Below, one piece after another: positions 51,541 to 59,836 of a stretch of DNA of 64,000 bases (position 1 is the stretch's first letter; every line of letters begins with the position of its first letter). The position numbers and the translations under genes were made by a program. This DNA comes from Agrococcus sp. KRD186. GTDB taxonomy: Bacteria; Actinomycetota; Actinomycetes; Actinomycetales; Microbacteriaceae. The stretch spans positions 2,439,450-2,503,449 of the forward strand of contig NZ_JABFAP010000001.1 in the NCBI RefSeq assembly GCF_017168255.1. Reading direction: 5' to 3'. The notes under the pieces were generated by a model. The model was not told the origin of the DNA, did no database searches, and worked only from the letters and a program-made list of their open reading frames with translations.

Positions 51541-52875
51541 ATGACGCAGACCGCCATCATCGTCGGTGCAGGACTCGGCGGGCTCTCCGCCGCCCGCGGC
51601 CTCGAGGCCGCCGGCTGGCAGGTGCGCGTGCTCGAGGCGGCCCCGCAGGTGCGCCCGCTCGGCGCCGGCATCTCCATCACCGAGAACGGCCTCGCCGCCC
51701 TCGACGAGCTGGGCGTCGGCGACGAGGTGCGCGAGCGCGCCGTGCGCTCGCTGCCCGAGGGCATCTACACCGACCAGGGCTCGCCCCTGCAGCAGGATTT
51801 CCACGCCGGCTCCAGCGCCGTGCACGCCATCCACCGCGGCACGCTGCACGAGATCCTGCGCGGCGACCGCGAGGTGGAGACGGGCATGCGCGTGGTCTCG
51901 GCGACGGATGCGTCCGGCAGCGCCCGCGCGTCCGTCACGATCGAGCACGGCGCGGCCGATCCCGACTCGACCGACGCCCGCAGCGAGCGCGAGCGCCGCA
52001 AGGACCGCGCGCGCGGCACCAAGCTGGGCCGCCGCATCCACCGCTTCCTCGAGCCGGGCGACGACCCGATCGACCGCAGGGCCGAGCGCCGCGCCTCCAG
52101 GGATCAGGTGCGCGCCGTGGAGGACGCGCGCTTCGAGACCCTCGAGGCAGACCTGATCGTGGGCGCCGACGGCATCGACTCGGCCGTGCGGAAGGCGCTC
52201 TGGCCGAAGGCGCGCACCGACTACTCCGGCGCCACCACCTGGTTCGGCGTGGTGCAGGCTGAGGCCGACTCGCCCGCCGGCCCGCGTATGTACCTCGGCC
52301 GCGGCGCCGAGTTCGGCATGGAGCCCATCGACGGCGGCCGCGTCTACTGGTGGGGGATGGCGCTGGCACGCATGGGCGGGCACGCCGACGACGAGATCGC
52401 CGCCGCCCAGCGGCAGTTCGACGACTGGACGCCGGAGGTGCGCGACCACATCGCGGCGACGCCGCAGGCGGGCATCATCCGGCGCGACCTGTTCTCGCTC
52501 GCCACCCGGCTGCGCAGCTACCACCGCCCCGGCGTCGTGCTGGTCGGCGACGCCGCGCACGCGATGCTGCCCACCCTCGGCCAGGGCGGCAACAGCGCCT
52601 TCGAGGACGCGGCGACGCTGGGCTACCTTCTGGAGGGCATCCCGCTCGAGGACCACTCGCTCGAGCAGGCGCTCGTCGCGTACGACCGCGAGCGCGTCGA
52701 GCGCACGCAGCGCTTCATGACCATCGCCGAGCGCATGGCGCGCACGAACACACGCATGCGCAGCCCGCTGCTCGTGGCTGCCCGCAACGGCCTGCTCAAC
52801 CTGACGCCGGCGCTCGCGACCGAGATCGCCGGCGACTGGATGCTCGCCTGGCGCTCGCCCCGCCACACGAGCTGA
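51541..52875 (+). CDS. FAD-dependent aromatic-ring-type monooxygenase
   Basis: A 444-residue class A flavoprotein monooxygenase. FAD-binding GAGLGGLSAARGL is at about 9-21, the DG motif ADLIVGADGIDSAVRKAL near 202 and GDAAHAMLPTLGQGGNSAFED near 337-357 (in GDAAHAMLP). Between residues 139 and 197 it has a highly charged Arg/Asp/Glu insertion not usual for the family. ATG 51541 follows TAGCCT by seven bases. The substrate is unknown. Confidence 0.87.
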   Translation: MTQTAIIVGAGLGGLSAARGLEAAGWQVRVLEAAPQVRPLGAGISITENGLAALDELGVGDEVRERAVRSLPEGIYTDQGSPLQQDFHAGSSAVHAIHRGTLHEILRGDREVETGMRVVSATDASGSARASVTIEHGAADPDSTDARSERERRKDRARGTKLGRRIHRFLEPGDDPIDRRAERRASRDQVRAVEDARFETLEADLIVGADGIDSAVRKALWPKARTDYSGATTWFGVVQAEADSPAGPRMYLGRGAEFGMEPIDGGRVYWWGMALARMGGHADDEIAAAQRQFDDWTPEVRDHIAATPQAGIIRRDLFSLATRLRSYHRPGVVLVGDAAHAMLPTLGQGGNSAFEDAATLGYLLEGIPLEDHSLEQALVAYDRERVERTQRFMTIAERMARTNTRMRSPLLVAARNGLLNLTPALATEIAGDWMLAWRSPRHTS

Positions 52876-52937
52876 GCCCGACCGTCACCGCGGGCGCAGG
52901 CTACGGCAGCACCTGGGGGACAAGCGTTCTCAGCAGA

Positions 52938-52970
52938 TGGGGAGTTCTCCCCATCGACGGTTCCTAGGGT
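52938..52970 (+). promoter_or_regulatory. Promoter and palindrome of the candidate RNA
   Basis: TAGGGT (52965-52970) is a -10 candidate. A perfect 16-base palindrome, TGGGGAGTTCTCCCCA (52938-52953), covers the -35 position and may be a regulator site. Confidence 0.5.
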
Positions 52971-53076
52971 CCGGGCATAGCGTTGGGCGCAGCCCGGCTG
53001 GGGCCCCGCAAGGGGAAATCGGGCTTTGACAGGGTCCGAGCGCTTCGGTGATCGGATGCAGAGGGAGCCTCGCTAC

Positions 53077-53139
53077 ATGGACGAGGTGATGCACGGCATT
53101 TCGGTGCTGTCCTACTTTGCAAGGTGGGTCCGACCATGA
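53077..53139 (+). CDS. Possible 20-residue peptide inside the candidate RNA
   Basis: ATG 53077 is preceded by GAGGGAG ten bases upstream. The peptide begins MDEVMHGISV, is mildly amphipathic and ends with an aromatic-basic WVRP. Its last codons and stop lie inside the terminator stem-loop, so translation to the stop would disturb the hairpin. No homologue is recalled. Confidence 0.35.
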   Translation: MDEVMHGISVLSYFARWVRP

Positions 53140-53150
53140 TGGTCGGACCC
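53126..53150 (+). terminator. Terminator of the candidate RNA
   Basis: GGGTCCGACCA (53126-53136) pairs perfectly with TGGTCGGACCC (53140-53150) over a three-base loop that is the TGA stop. CCTT follows. Confidence 0.85.
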
Positions 53151-53167
53151 CCTTCGCATATCTGCCG

Positions 53168-53581
53168 CTAGTGCTCCACCGCGCGCTCCGCCAGCAGCAG
53201 CGGGAACACCAGCTCGCGGTTCAGCGGCGCCTCCGCCGCGTCGTCGATGCCGATCGCCGGGTCGATCCAGCGCACCGCCTCGATCTCCGCCCGCGGCTCC
53301 GGCTCGATCGCGTCCCGGGTGCGGAACACGCTCGCCCGCAGCGCGAAGCCGGCCTCGTTGGCCGCCAGCGTCTCGAACTCGCCCATCGACTCGATGCGGC
53401 CGAGCGCGATCTCGACGCCCAGCTCCTCCTGCACCTCGCGCACGGCGCACTCCGCCGCGCTCTCGCCGCCCTCGGGCTTCCCGCCCGGCAGCATCCAGCG
53501 ATCGGTGCCGCGCTTGCGCACCGTCAGCACCGCGCCGTCCTCGCGCTCGAAGCAGATCGCCGACACGGTGATGACGCCCAT
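53168..53581 (-). CDS. NUDIX hydrolase
   Basis: A 137-residue pyrophosphohydrolase. The Nudix box runs GGKPEGGESAAECAVREVQEELG at about 33-55, with the metal-binding REVQEE intact. The first strand is VSAICFEREDGAVLTVRKRG. ATG 53581 has TACGCT (53588-53593, minus strand) six bases upstream. The substrate is unknown; MutT-like cleaning of oxidised nucleotides is one option. Confidence 0.9.
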   Translation of the reverse strand: MGVITVSAICFEREDGAVLTVRKRGTDRWMLPGGKPEGGESAAECAVREVQEELGVEIALGRIESMGEFETLAANEAGFALRASVFRTRDAIEPEPRAEIEAVRWIDPAIGIDDAAEAPLNRELVFPLLLAERAVEH

Positions 53582-53587
53582 GCGGCA

Positions 53588-53593
53588 AGCGTA
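53588..53593 (-). promoter_or_regulatory. -10 element, leaderless NUDIX gene
   Basis: TACGCT on the minus strand, six bases before ATG 53581. The rest of the 180-base gap to 53761 has no gene but holds a direct repeat built on CGCGACCGCACGCGTGCC, two copies about 50 bases apart. Confidence 0.55.
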
Positions 53594-53761
53594 GGCCGCG
53601 CGACCGCACGCGTGCCGCGAGCGCGGTGCGCGACGCGACGCATCCGCGACCGCACGCGTGCCACGAGCGCGCGGCGCGACACGGCCGGCGAGACGGTCGC
53701 GATCGTGCGCAAGCAGCTCTACGTGCGGCGCAAGCAGCGCGCTGCGACGTAGTGCTGCGGC

Positions 53762-54199
53762 TCAGCCCGCGTGGCGGCTGATGAGCTTCGAGAGCAGGAT
53801 CGCCGAGGTGGTGTGGTCGACCGAGGCGGCGGCACGCACCTTCTCGAGTGCCTCCTCGAAGGCGATCACGTCGCGCGCGCGCATCATCACGATCGCGTCG
53901 GCGGTGCCGGTGACGGTGCTCGCCTCGATCACCTCCGGCACGCCGGAGAGCATGCGCTTGAGGTCGGCGGGGGAGACGGTGCCGCGGCAGAAGAGCTCGA
54001 CGTAGGCCTCGGTCGCGAGCCCCTCGACCTTCGGGTCGATCTGCACGGTGAAGCCGCGGATGACGCCGTCGGCGATCAGCCGGTCGATGCGCCGCTTCAC
54101 GGCGGAGGCAGACAGGCCCACCTCGGCGCCGATGTCGGCGTAGCCCGCGCGGGCGTTGAGTCGCAGCTGATCGATGATGCCGTGGTCGATGCGGTCCAT
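53762..54199 (-). CDS. Lrp/AsnC-family transcriptional regulator
   Basis: A 145-residue amino-acid-responsive regulator. The helix-turn-helix GYADIGAEVGLSASAVKRRIDRL is at about 19-41, followed by the RAM effector domain (VTGTADAIVMMRARD near 97). It is divergent from ddaH-rocD with 90 bases between starts, so it very probably controls arginine/ornithine breakdown. TAGATT lies seven bases before ATG 54199. Confidence 0.92.
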   Translation of the reverse strand: MDRIDHGIIDQLRLNARAGYADIGAEVGLSASAVKRRIDRLIADGVIRGFTVQIDPKVEGLATEAYVELFCRGTVSPADLKRMLSGVPEVIEASTVTGTADAIVMMRARDVIAFEEALEKVRAAASVDHTTSAILLSKLISRHAG

Positions 54200-54277
54200 C
54201 TGCACGAATCTACGGCGATACTCAGCGATTTGCAACAAACCTGCGCGCGCACACCACCGATTGCGTCGATTCGTTGC

Positions 54278-54283
54278 GACCAT
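54278..54283 (+). promoter_or_regulatory. -10 element of ddaH-rocD
   Basis: GACCAT six bases before ATG 54290. TTTGCAACAAA and TTCGTTGCGA just upstream (54229-54280) are possible Lrp contacts. Confidence 0.5.
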
Positions 54284-54289
54284 CGAAGC

Positions 54290-55243
54290 ATGCAGCAAGA
54301 GACGACCGCCGCGCGCCCAGCGACCACGGACTACACAGAGACCACGGCCCACCCAGCGACCACGGACTACACAGCGACCATGGCCCCCACAGCCCCCACG
54401 GCCCACACTGAGACCATGACGAGCGCCGCGACCGATCCGAACCGCACCCCCGTGCACAAGACCGTGCTGATGTGCCGGCCCGAGCACTTCACCGTCACCT
54501 CCACGATCAACGTCTGGATGGATCCCACCAAGCCCACCCGCACCGACGTCGCGGTCGCGCAGTGGCAGACGCTGCATGACGCCTACACGCAACTCGGTTA
54601 CGACGTCGAGCTGATCGACCCGATCGACGGCCTCGATGACATGGTCTACGCGGCCAACGGCGGCTTCACGCTCGACGGCAAGGCGTACGGCGCGAAGTTC
54701 ACCTACGCCGAGCGCATCCCGGAGGGTCCGGCCTACATGGAGTGGTTCGGCGCCAACGGCTTCGAGGTGCACGAGCCCGAGCACGTCAACGAGGGCGAGG
54801 GCGACATGCTGCTCTCGGCCGGCGCCATCCTGGCCGGCCACGGCTTCCGCACCAGCCTCGACTCGCACGACGAGCTGCGCGGCATCTTCGACCGCGAGGT
54901 CGTCAGCCTGCGCCTGGTCGACCCGCGGTTCTACCACCTCGACACCGCGATGGCGATCCTCGACGGCGACAGCATCGCCTACCTGCCGGCCGCGTTCGAC
55001 GACGCCAGCCGCGCGGAGCTCGAGCGCCGCTACCCCGACGCCATCCTCGTGGACGAGGCCGACGCATCCGTCCTGGGCCTGAACTCCTTCGGCGACGGCC
55101 GCACCATGGTCATCGCCCAGCGCGCCACCGGCTTCGAGCGCCAGCTGCGCTCGCGCGGCTACGAGACCATCGGCCTCGACCTGTCGGAGCTGCTGCTCGG
55201 CGGCGGCGGCATCAAGTGCTGCACGCTCGAGCTGCGCCGATGA
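54290..55243 (+). CDS. ddaH: Dimethylargininase-like amidinotransferase-fold hydrolase
   Basis: Hydrolyses dimethylarginine or a related guanidino compound to citrulline. In 317 residues: VYAANGGFTLDGKA near 120, GEGDMLLSAGAILAGHGFRTS near 167-187 (catalytic His) and the nucleophile Cys in [13 protein letters not shown] near the end. The first 42 residues are Thr/Ala-rich (TTDYTETTAHPATTDY), encoded by near-repeated DNA. ATG 54290 is kept because a -10 element is six bases upstream; ATG 54416 would remove the tail. Coupling to rocD by ATGA points to a citrulline/ornithine route. Confidence 0.87.
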   Translation: MQQETTAARPATTDYTETTAHPATTDYTATMAPTAPTAHTETMTSAATDPNRTPVHKTVLMCRPEHFTVTSTINVWMDPTKPTRTDVAVAQWQTLHDAYTQLGYDVELIDPIDGLDDMVYAANGGFTLDGKAYGAKFTYAERIPEGPAYMEWFGANGFEVHEPEHVNEGEGDMLLSAGAILAGHGFRTSLDSHDELRGIFDREVVSLRLVDPRFYHLDTAMAILDGDSIAYLPAAFDDASRAELERRYPDAILVDEADASVLGLNSFGDGRTMVIAQRATGFERQLRSRGYETIGLDLSELLLGGGGIKCCTLELRR

Positions 55244-56562
55244 CTGACACAGTGACCACCACGACCGCGGAGGCGACCATGACGACACAGCACGAGACCA
55301 CCGTCGCGACGGAGCACGAGACCACCGTGGCGACGGATGCGGTGGCCGGGCAGGCGGTCAGCCCCACCACGGCCGCCGCGATCGACCAGGTCGAGGCGCA
55401 CGCCGCCCACAACTACCACCCGCTGCCGGTGGTCGTCGAGACAGCCGAGGGCGCCTGGGTCACCGACGTCGACGGCCGCCGCTACCTCGATTGCCTCGCC
55501 GCCTACTCGTCGATGAACTTCGGGCACGGCAACCCGCGCCTGCTGGCCGCCGCGCACGCGCAGCTCGACCGCGTCACGCTCACCAGCCGCGCGTTCCACT
55601 CGGCGGCGCTCGGCCCCTTCGTCGAGGCGCTCGCCCGCCTGGCGAAGAAGGACATGGTGCTGCCGATGAACACCGGCGCCGAGGCGGTCGAGTCGGGCAT
55701 CAAGGTCGCCCGCCGCTGGGCCTACCAGGTGAAGGGCGTGCCCGCCGGGCAGGCGGAGATCATCGTGATGGAGGGCAACTTCCACGGCCGCACCACCACC
55801 ATCGTGTCGTTCTCGGACGACCCGGATGCCCGTGAGGGCTACGCGCCGTTCACCCCCGGTTTCGTGCGGGTGCCGTTCGGCGACGTGGCAGCGCTCGAGG
55901 CCGCGATCACGCCGAACACGGCGGCCGTGCTGCTCGAGCCGATCCAGGGCGAGGCGGGCATCAACGTGCCGCCGGCCGGCTACCTGCAGGCGGTGCGCGA
56001 GCTGACCACGCGCGAGCACGTACTGTTCATCGCCGACGAGATCCAGTCGGGCCTCGGCCGCACCGGCGCCACCTTCCAGTGCGACAACGACGGCGTCGTG
56101 CCCGACATGTACCTGCTGGGCAAGGCGCTCGGCGGCGGCGTCGTGCCGGTCTCGGCCGTGGTCGCGAACAGCGACGTGCTGGGCGTGCTGACGCCCGGCT
56201 CGCACGGCTCGACCTTCGGCGGCAACCCGCTCGCGGCAGCGGTCGGGCACGAGGTCGTGCGGATGCTCGACGAGGGTGAGATGCAGGCGCGCGCCCGCGA
56301 GCTGGGCGCGCGCCTCCACGAGGGCCTGCGCGAGCTGATCGGCAACGGGGTCACCGCGGTGCGCGGGGTCGGGCTGTGGGCCGGCATCGACATCGATCCG
56401 GCGGTCGGCACCGCCCGCGACGTCTGCCTGCGGCTGCTCGAGGCCGGGATCCTCGCGAAGGACACGCACGGGCAGACCGTGCGGCTGGCGCCGCCGATCG
56501 TGATCGACGAGGCCGATCTCGACATGCTCGTGCGCGAGTTCCGCGCGGCCGTCGGCGCGTAG
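55240..56562 (+). CDS. rocD: Ornithine aminotransferase
   Basis: Transfers the delta-amino group of ornithine to 2-oxoglutarate, giving glutamate semialdehyde. The 440 residues include [18 protein letters not shown] near 145-162, [17 protein letters not shown] near 179, EPIQGEAGI near 234, [13 protein letters not shown] near 264 and the PLP lysine in [16 protein letters not shown] near 291. The N-terminal 40 residues are again Thr-rich with two near-identical DNA repeats ([14 protein letters not shown]). It is translationally coupled to ddaH. Confidence 0.93.
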   Translation: MTDTVTTTTAEATMTTQHETTVATEHETTVATDAVAGQAVSPTTAAAIDQVEAHAAHNYHPLPVVVETAEGAWVTDVDGRRYLDCLAAYSSMNFGHGNPRLLAAAHAQLDRVTLTSRAFHSAALGPFVEALARLAKKDMVLPMNTGAEAVESGIKVARRWAYQVKGVPAGQAEIIVMEGNFHGRTTTIVSFSDDPDAREGYAPFTPGFVRVPFGDVAALEAAITPNTAAVLLEPIQGEAGINVPPAGYLQAVRELTTREHVLFIADEIQSGLGRTGATFQCDNDGVVPDMYLLGKALGGGVVPVSAVVANSDVLGVLTPGSHGSTFGGNPLAAAVGHEVVRMLDEGEMQARARELGARLHEGLRELIGNGVTAVRGVGLWAGIDIDPAVGTARDVCLRLLEAGILAKDTHGQTVRLAPPIVIDEADLDMLVREFRAAVGA

Positions 56563-56724
56563 CGGCTCAACGGTCTCACCGCTGCGCGGCCAGTTGCCGG
56601 CCCGGCACCCCCTGCGCGGAGTGGGCTGACCGCGCTCCATCGGTCGCCGACGGGGGCTGCGCGCTGCACCGTCGCGAGACGGCACGGACCGCGACCGTGC
56701 CGGCCGCGACGGCGTCGGCCGCGC

Positions 56725-57180
56725 CTACGGCTCGGGCGTGACCCGCATCGGATCGACCGCCTCGGTCGCCCCCTGCTGCACCTCGCCCATGTCGGGGCTG
56801 ATGAGGCCGAGCAGGTTGCCGTCCGGGTCGTGCAGGTAACCGAGCCTGCCGACGCCGGGCACGTCCTCGAGGTCCATCTGCGACGTCGCGCCCAGCTCGA
56901 GCCCCTTCGCGAAGAGCTCGTCGACGACGTCGGTGCCGATCACCAGGTTGGCGCCGGTGACGGGCGAGCCTGGCTCGGGCGCCGGCCCCTCGCGCTTCGT
57001 GAGGCCGCCGTTGATGCCCCAGCCCGGCGTGTCCAGCTGCACCGAGCCCTCGCCGGTCTCGATGGTCCAGTGGTCCATGCCCGAGACCTGCGTGAACGTC
57101 CAGCCGAACAGCCCGGAGTAGAAGTCGATCAGCCGCTGCGGCTCGCTCGCGTGGATCTCGAAGTGGACGACGAGGCTCAT
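56725..57180 (-). CDS. VOC-family protein
   Basis: A 151-residue glyoxalase/bleomycin-resistance-fold protein. VVHFEIHASEPQRLIDFYSGLFGWTF at about 4-29 (in HFEIHASEPQRL) is the first module and GRLGYLHDPDGNLLGLISPD near 115-134 the last strand pair. It may be a small metalloenzyme of unknown substrate. It is convergent with rocD; the 162-base gap holds only a small GCACGG/CCGTGC hairpin (56681-56701). Confidence 0.85.
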   Translation of the reverse strand: MSLVVHFEIHASEPQRLIDFYSGLFGWTFTQVSGMDHWTIETGEGSVQLDTPGWGINGGLTKREGPAPEPGSPVTGANLVIGTDVVDELFAKGLELGATSQMDLEDVPGVGRLGYLHDPDGNLLGLISPDMGEVQQGATEAVDPMRVTPEP

Positions 57181-57249
57181 GCCGGCTCCTCTGCTCGCGG
57201 GTGACTGCCTGACGGCGAGGCTACGCGCGCGACGCGCCCTCCGCCAGAG

Positions 57250-57255
57250 CAGAAT
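57250..57255 (+). promoter_or_regulatory. -10 element, leaderless SRPBCC gene
   Basis: CAGAAT six bases before ATG 57262. Confidence 0.65.
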
Positions 57256-57261
57256 GGCCTG

Positions 57262-57708
57262 ATGCGCACGCACTACCGATTCGGTCACGAGTGGGTGGTG
57301 CAGGCACGACCGGATGCGGTGCTCGCGCTGCTCGAGGACGTCCCCGGCTACGGCGCGTGGTGGCCGGGCGTGCGCGTGCTGGGCGACCGCTCGACGCCGA
57401 GCCGCCGCGCGGCCGAGCTGGAGGTGCGCGCCCCGGCCGGGTACCGCATCCGCTTCACCCTCACCGAGTCGGTCACGGCGCAGGACGAGCTGCGGGGGCT
57501 GCTCCGCGGCGATCTGGAGGGCTGGTGCGCGTGGCGCATCATCGCCGCCCGGGACGGCACCCGGGTGGTGTTCGCGCAGGAGGCGGAGGCGCGGGCTCGG
57601 CTGCTGCGGCTCGCGAGCCCGCTGCTGCACCATCAGCTGGCGGCCCAGCACGAGCGGCTGCTGCGCGCGGCCGAGCGGGGCATGCGGCGCGCACTCGACG
57701 AGGCCTGA
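57262..57708 (+). CDS. SRPBCC (START-like) lipid- or ligand-binding protein
   Basis: A 148-residue protein with the polyketide cyclase/START-like pattern: WVVQARPDAVLALLEDVPGYGAWWPGV at about 11-37 (in LEDVPGYGAWWPG), central strands and a long C-terminal helix (LLHHQLAAQHERLLRAAERGMRRAL). The ligand is unknown. Confidence 0.82.
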   Translation: MRTHYRFGHEWVVQARPDAVLALLEDVPGYGAWWPGVRVLGDRSTPSRRAAELEVRAPAGYRIRFTLTESVTAQDELRGLLRGDLEGWCAWRIIAARDGTRVVFAQEAEARARLLRLASPLLHHQLAAQHERLLRAAERGMRRALDEA

Positions 57709-57776
57709 GCCGCGCAGCCGGGCCAACTGCAGCCGCGTGTCGCCGGGCCGGAAGTGGACTCCGCGCCGATCCGGCG

Positions 57777-57782
57777 TAGGCT
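57777..57782 (+). promoter_or_regulatory. -10 element, leaderless DUF2993-like gene
   Basis: TAGGCT six bases before GTG 57789. Confidence 0.65.
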
Positions 57783-57788
57783 CACGGC

Positions 57789-58628
57789 GTGGCTGAAAGC
57801 ATCCTCCTCGGGCACGCACCCAGGCCGACCTCCGGATCACAGCTGGAGAAGCGCATCCGCACCCTCGTGGTGGCGGCGGAGCCGGCTGGCGTGGCCTGCA
57901 CCTCGATCATCGACGCAGAGCTCGACGGTCCCGACGTCAAGCACCTGCATCTCGACCTCACCGACTTCCAGCTGGCCGGCGAGCACGATCGCGACCGCGC
58001 GCGGCTCGAGCCGCAGGGCGCGCCCGTCTCGAGCGAGGACGGGGTGCTGCGCGAGCTGCGCGTGAAGGCCGACCCGATGCAGGTCTCGGGCGCCACGGTG
58101 CGGCTGGACGCGCACCTGATGGACGTGCCCTTCCGCTGGATCGAGACCGACAACCGCGAACTGGCGGTCGAGCTCTCGCCGCCCGACACCGAGCACCCGC
58201 TGCACGGCAGCGCGCGCGTCGCGGTGCCGAAGGACCAGCTGGGCAAGGCCGTGCTGGGGCTCGCCGAGTCGGCGCTGTTCGAGCGCGGCATCACGGTCTC
58301 GCGCTTCGATCTCGATCTCGAGGAGTCCGGCCCGCAGAGCCTGCGCGTCACCTTCGACGCGAAGGTGCGCAAGGGGCTGCTGGGCGCGCACGTGACGGGC
58401 GGTGCGAACGCCGAGATCGATGACCGGATGGGGCTGACGCTCTCCGGCATCGAGATCGAGAGCGGCAACCCGCTGGTCGCCGCGATGCTGAGCGCCGTGC
58501 GCGGCAAGGTTGCGCGTTACGAGGGCCGCCGCATCGACCTCGCCTCCGAGCTGCCGCCGGGCATCCGGGTCGCCGACGTGAACGTCGAGGTCGGCACCGA
58601 GGTCACGATCGAGGCGCGCCTGGTCTGA
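57789..58628 (+). CDS. LmeA/DUF2993-like lipid-binding-type protein
   Basis: A 279-residue, beta-rich protein with regularly alternating hydrophobic strands and no signal peptide. Spaced blocks such as DGPDVKHLHLDLTDFQL near 47 and GGANAEIDDRMGLTLSGIEIESG at about 205-227 suggest the DUF2993/LmeA group, whose studied member binds phospholipids in cell-envelope biogenesis. I recognise the pattern only loosely, so a different tubular lipid-binding family is possible. Confidence 0.5.
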   Translation: MAESILLGHAPRPTSGSQLEKRIRTLVVAAEPAGVACTSIIDAELDGPDVKHLHLDLTDFQLAGEHDRDRARLEPQGAPVSSEDGVLRELRVKADPMQVSGATVRLDAHLMDVPFRWIETDNRELAVELSPPDTEHPLHGSARVAVPKDQLGKAVLGLAESALFERGITVSRFDLDLEESGPQSLRVTFDAKVRKGLLGAHVTGGANAEIDDRMGLTLSGIEIESGNPLVAAMLSAVRGKVARYEGRRIDLASELPPGIRVADVNVEVGTEVTIEARLV

Positions 58629-58697
58629 GCCGCGGCGGGTCGAGCGGGTCGCGCCGCGACCGTCGCGAGACCGGACACGGCTGCGCCCGCGCTCCGC

Positions 58698-59603
58698 TCA
58701 CACGGGAACGAGCCGCGCGCGAGCGCGCTCCGGGATGCGCACGCCCGCCGACGCGAGCCGGCGCGCCGACTCCTCGGCGTCGATCCAGTCGAGCGGCATC
58801 GACTCGCCCAGCGGCACCACCGAGTGCAGCACGGTCGAGGGGTAGACGTGCACGAGGTTGAACGCGCGGGCGCCGTCGCGGCCGCGGGTGCCGCCGACCG
58901 GCACGTTGAGGTCCTGCGTGTAGCAGGTGGCGGAGGCGACCGAGACAGGGATGCCCGCGAAGGTCGCGGTCGACGAGTAGTGCAGATGCCCGGCCAGGAT
59001 GGCGCGCACGTCGCTGCCGGCGAGCACGTCGGCGAGGCTCGCCTGGTCGCGCAGCTCGACGCTGACGGCGAGGTCGAGCACGCTCGGCACCGGCGGGTGG
59101 TGCATCGCCAGGATCGTGCCATGCGGGGCCGGCGTCGCCAGCACCGCACGCAGCCAGTCGTGCTGCTGCGCGGAGACCTCGCCGTGGTGGTGGCCGGGCA
59201 CGCTGGAGTCGAGCGTGATGATGCGCAGGCCGTCGAGGTCGAGCACCGCGTCGACCGGCTCGTCGGAGGCGGGCTCGTCGAGCAGGCCGGCGCGGAAGGC
59301 GCGGCGCTCGTCGTGGTTGCCCATCACCCACACCACGCGGGCGCAGAGCTCCGCCGCGATCGGGTCGACGATCGCGCGCAGCCGCCGGTAGGCGTCGGGC
59401 TCGCCCTTGTCGGCGAGGTCGCCGGTGAAGACGATCGCGTCGGGCCTGGCGCCCGAGGTCTCGAACTCGGCGAACAGCCGGCGCAGGTGCGCCTCGCTCG
59501 GCACGCGATCGTAGAGCCGGCCGCCGCCGGCGAGCAGGTGGGTGTCCGAGATGTGGAGGAGGAAGTGATCCGGCCGGGGGTGCTCGGCCGAGCGGCTCGT
59601 CAC
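58698..59603 (-). CDS. Calcineurin-like metallophosphoesterase (CpdA-type)
   Basis: A 301-residue two-metal phosphodiesterase. All family blocks are present: ISDTHLL near 18, TGDLADKG near 57, MGNHDERR near 90, MHHPP near 160 and GHLHYSST near 199. Of this class, cAMP phosphodiesterase CpdA is the best-known member. GTG 59603 is chosen because the metal site then starts at the usual distance; earlier starts add a poorly conserved tail. Confidence 0.85.
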   Translation of the reverse strand: MTSRSAEHPRPDHFLLHISDTHLLAGGGRLYDRVPSEAHLRRLFAEFETSGARPDAIVFTGDLADKGEPDAYRRLRAIVDPIAAELCARVVWVMGNHDERRAFRAGLLDEPASDEPVDAVLDLDGLRIITLDSSVPGHHHGEVSAQQHDWLRAVLATPAPHGTILAMHHPPVPSVLDLAVSVELRDQASLADVLAGSDVRAILAGHLHYSSTATFAGIPVSVASATCYTQDLNVPVGGTRGRDGARAFNLVHVYPSTVLHSVVPLGESMPLDWIDAEESARRLASAGVRIPERARARLVPV

Positions 59604-59836
59604 GGTTCGTCCATCCGATCTCTCGGGGTGTGCGCGGTATGACGCATGCACAGCGTCGGGCACTGCCCGCACGCTAGCCCAGCACCCGCGCGCGAACGCG
59701 GCATGAACGCGGCGTGTACACGGTCCGAACGGCGGATGCGCTGGCCGCGCGGGCAGACGGACCCGTCCCGTCCCAGCCCACGAGGGTTAGCATGAGCCGA
59801 AGACCCAGCACCCCGCAGACAGGAGCCGATCGAGCC

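Larger units (their letters stand above)
52977..53150 (+). ncRNA. Candidate structured small RNA / leader with a short ORF
   Basis: About 175 bases between a promoter-like sequence and a perfect terminator. Near the 5' end AGCCCG (52991-52996) pairs with CGGGCT (53020-53025), enclosing CCCC-GCAA-GGGG, a GNRA-type tetraloop hairpin. GGGTCCG occurs twice (52968, 53033). A 20-codon frame at 53077-53139 runs into the terminator. No Rfam family is recognised. There is no downstream gene in the same direction, so it is not a leader for a longer coding gene. Confidence 0.5.

Noticed and set aside
53077-53139. Treating the 20-codon frame as a leader peptide attenuating a downstream gene
   Set aside because: The next gene (NUDIX) is on the opposite strand, so there is nothing downstream to attenuate.
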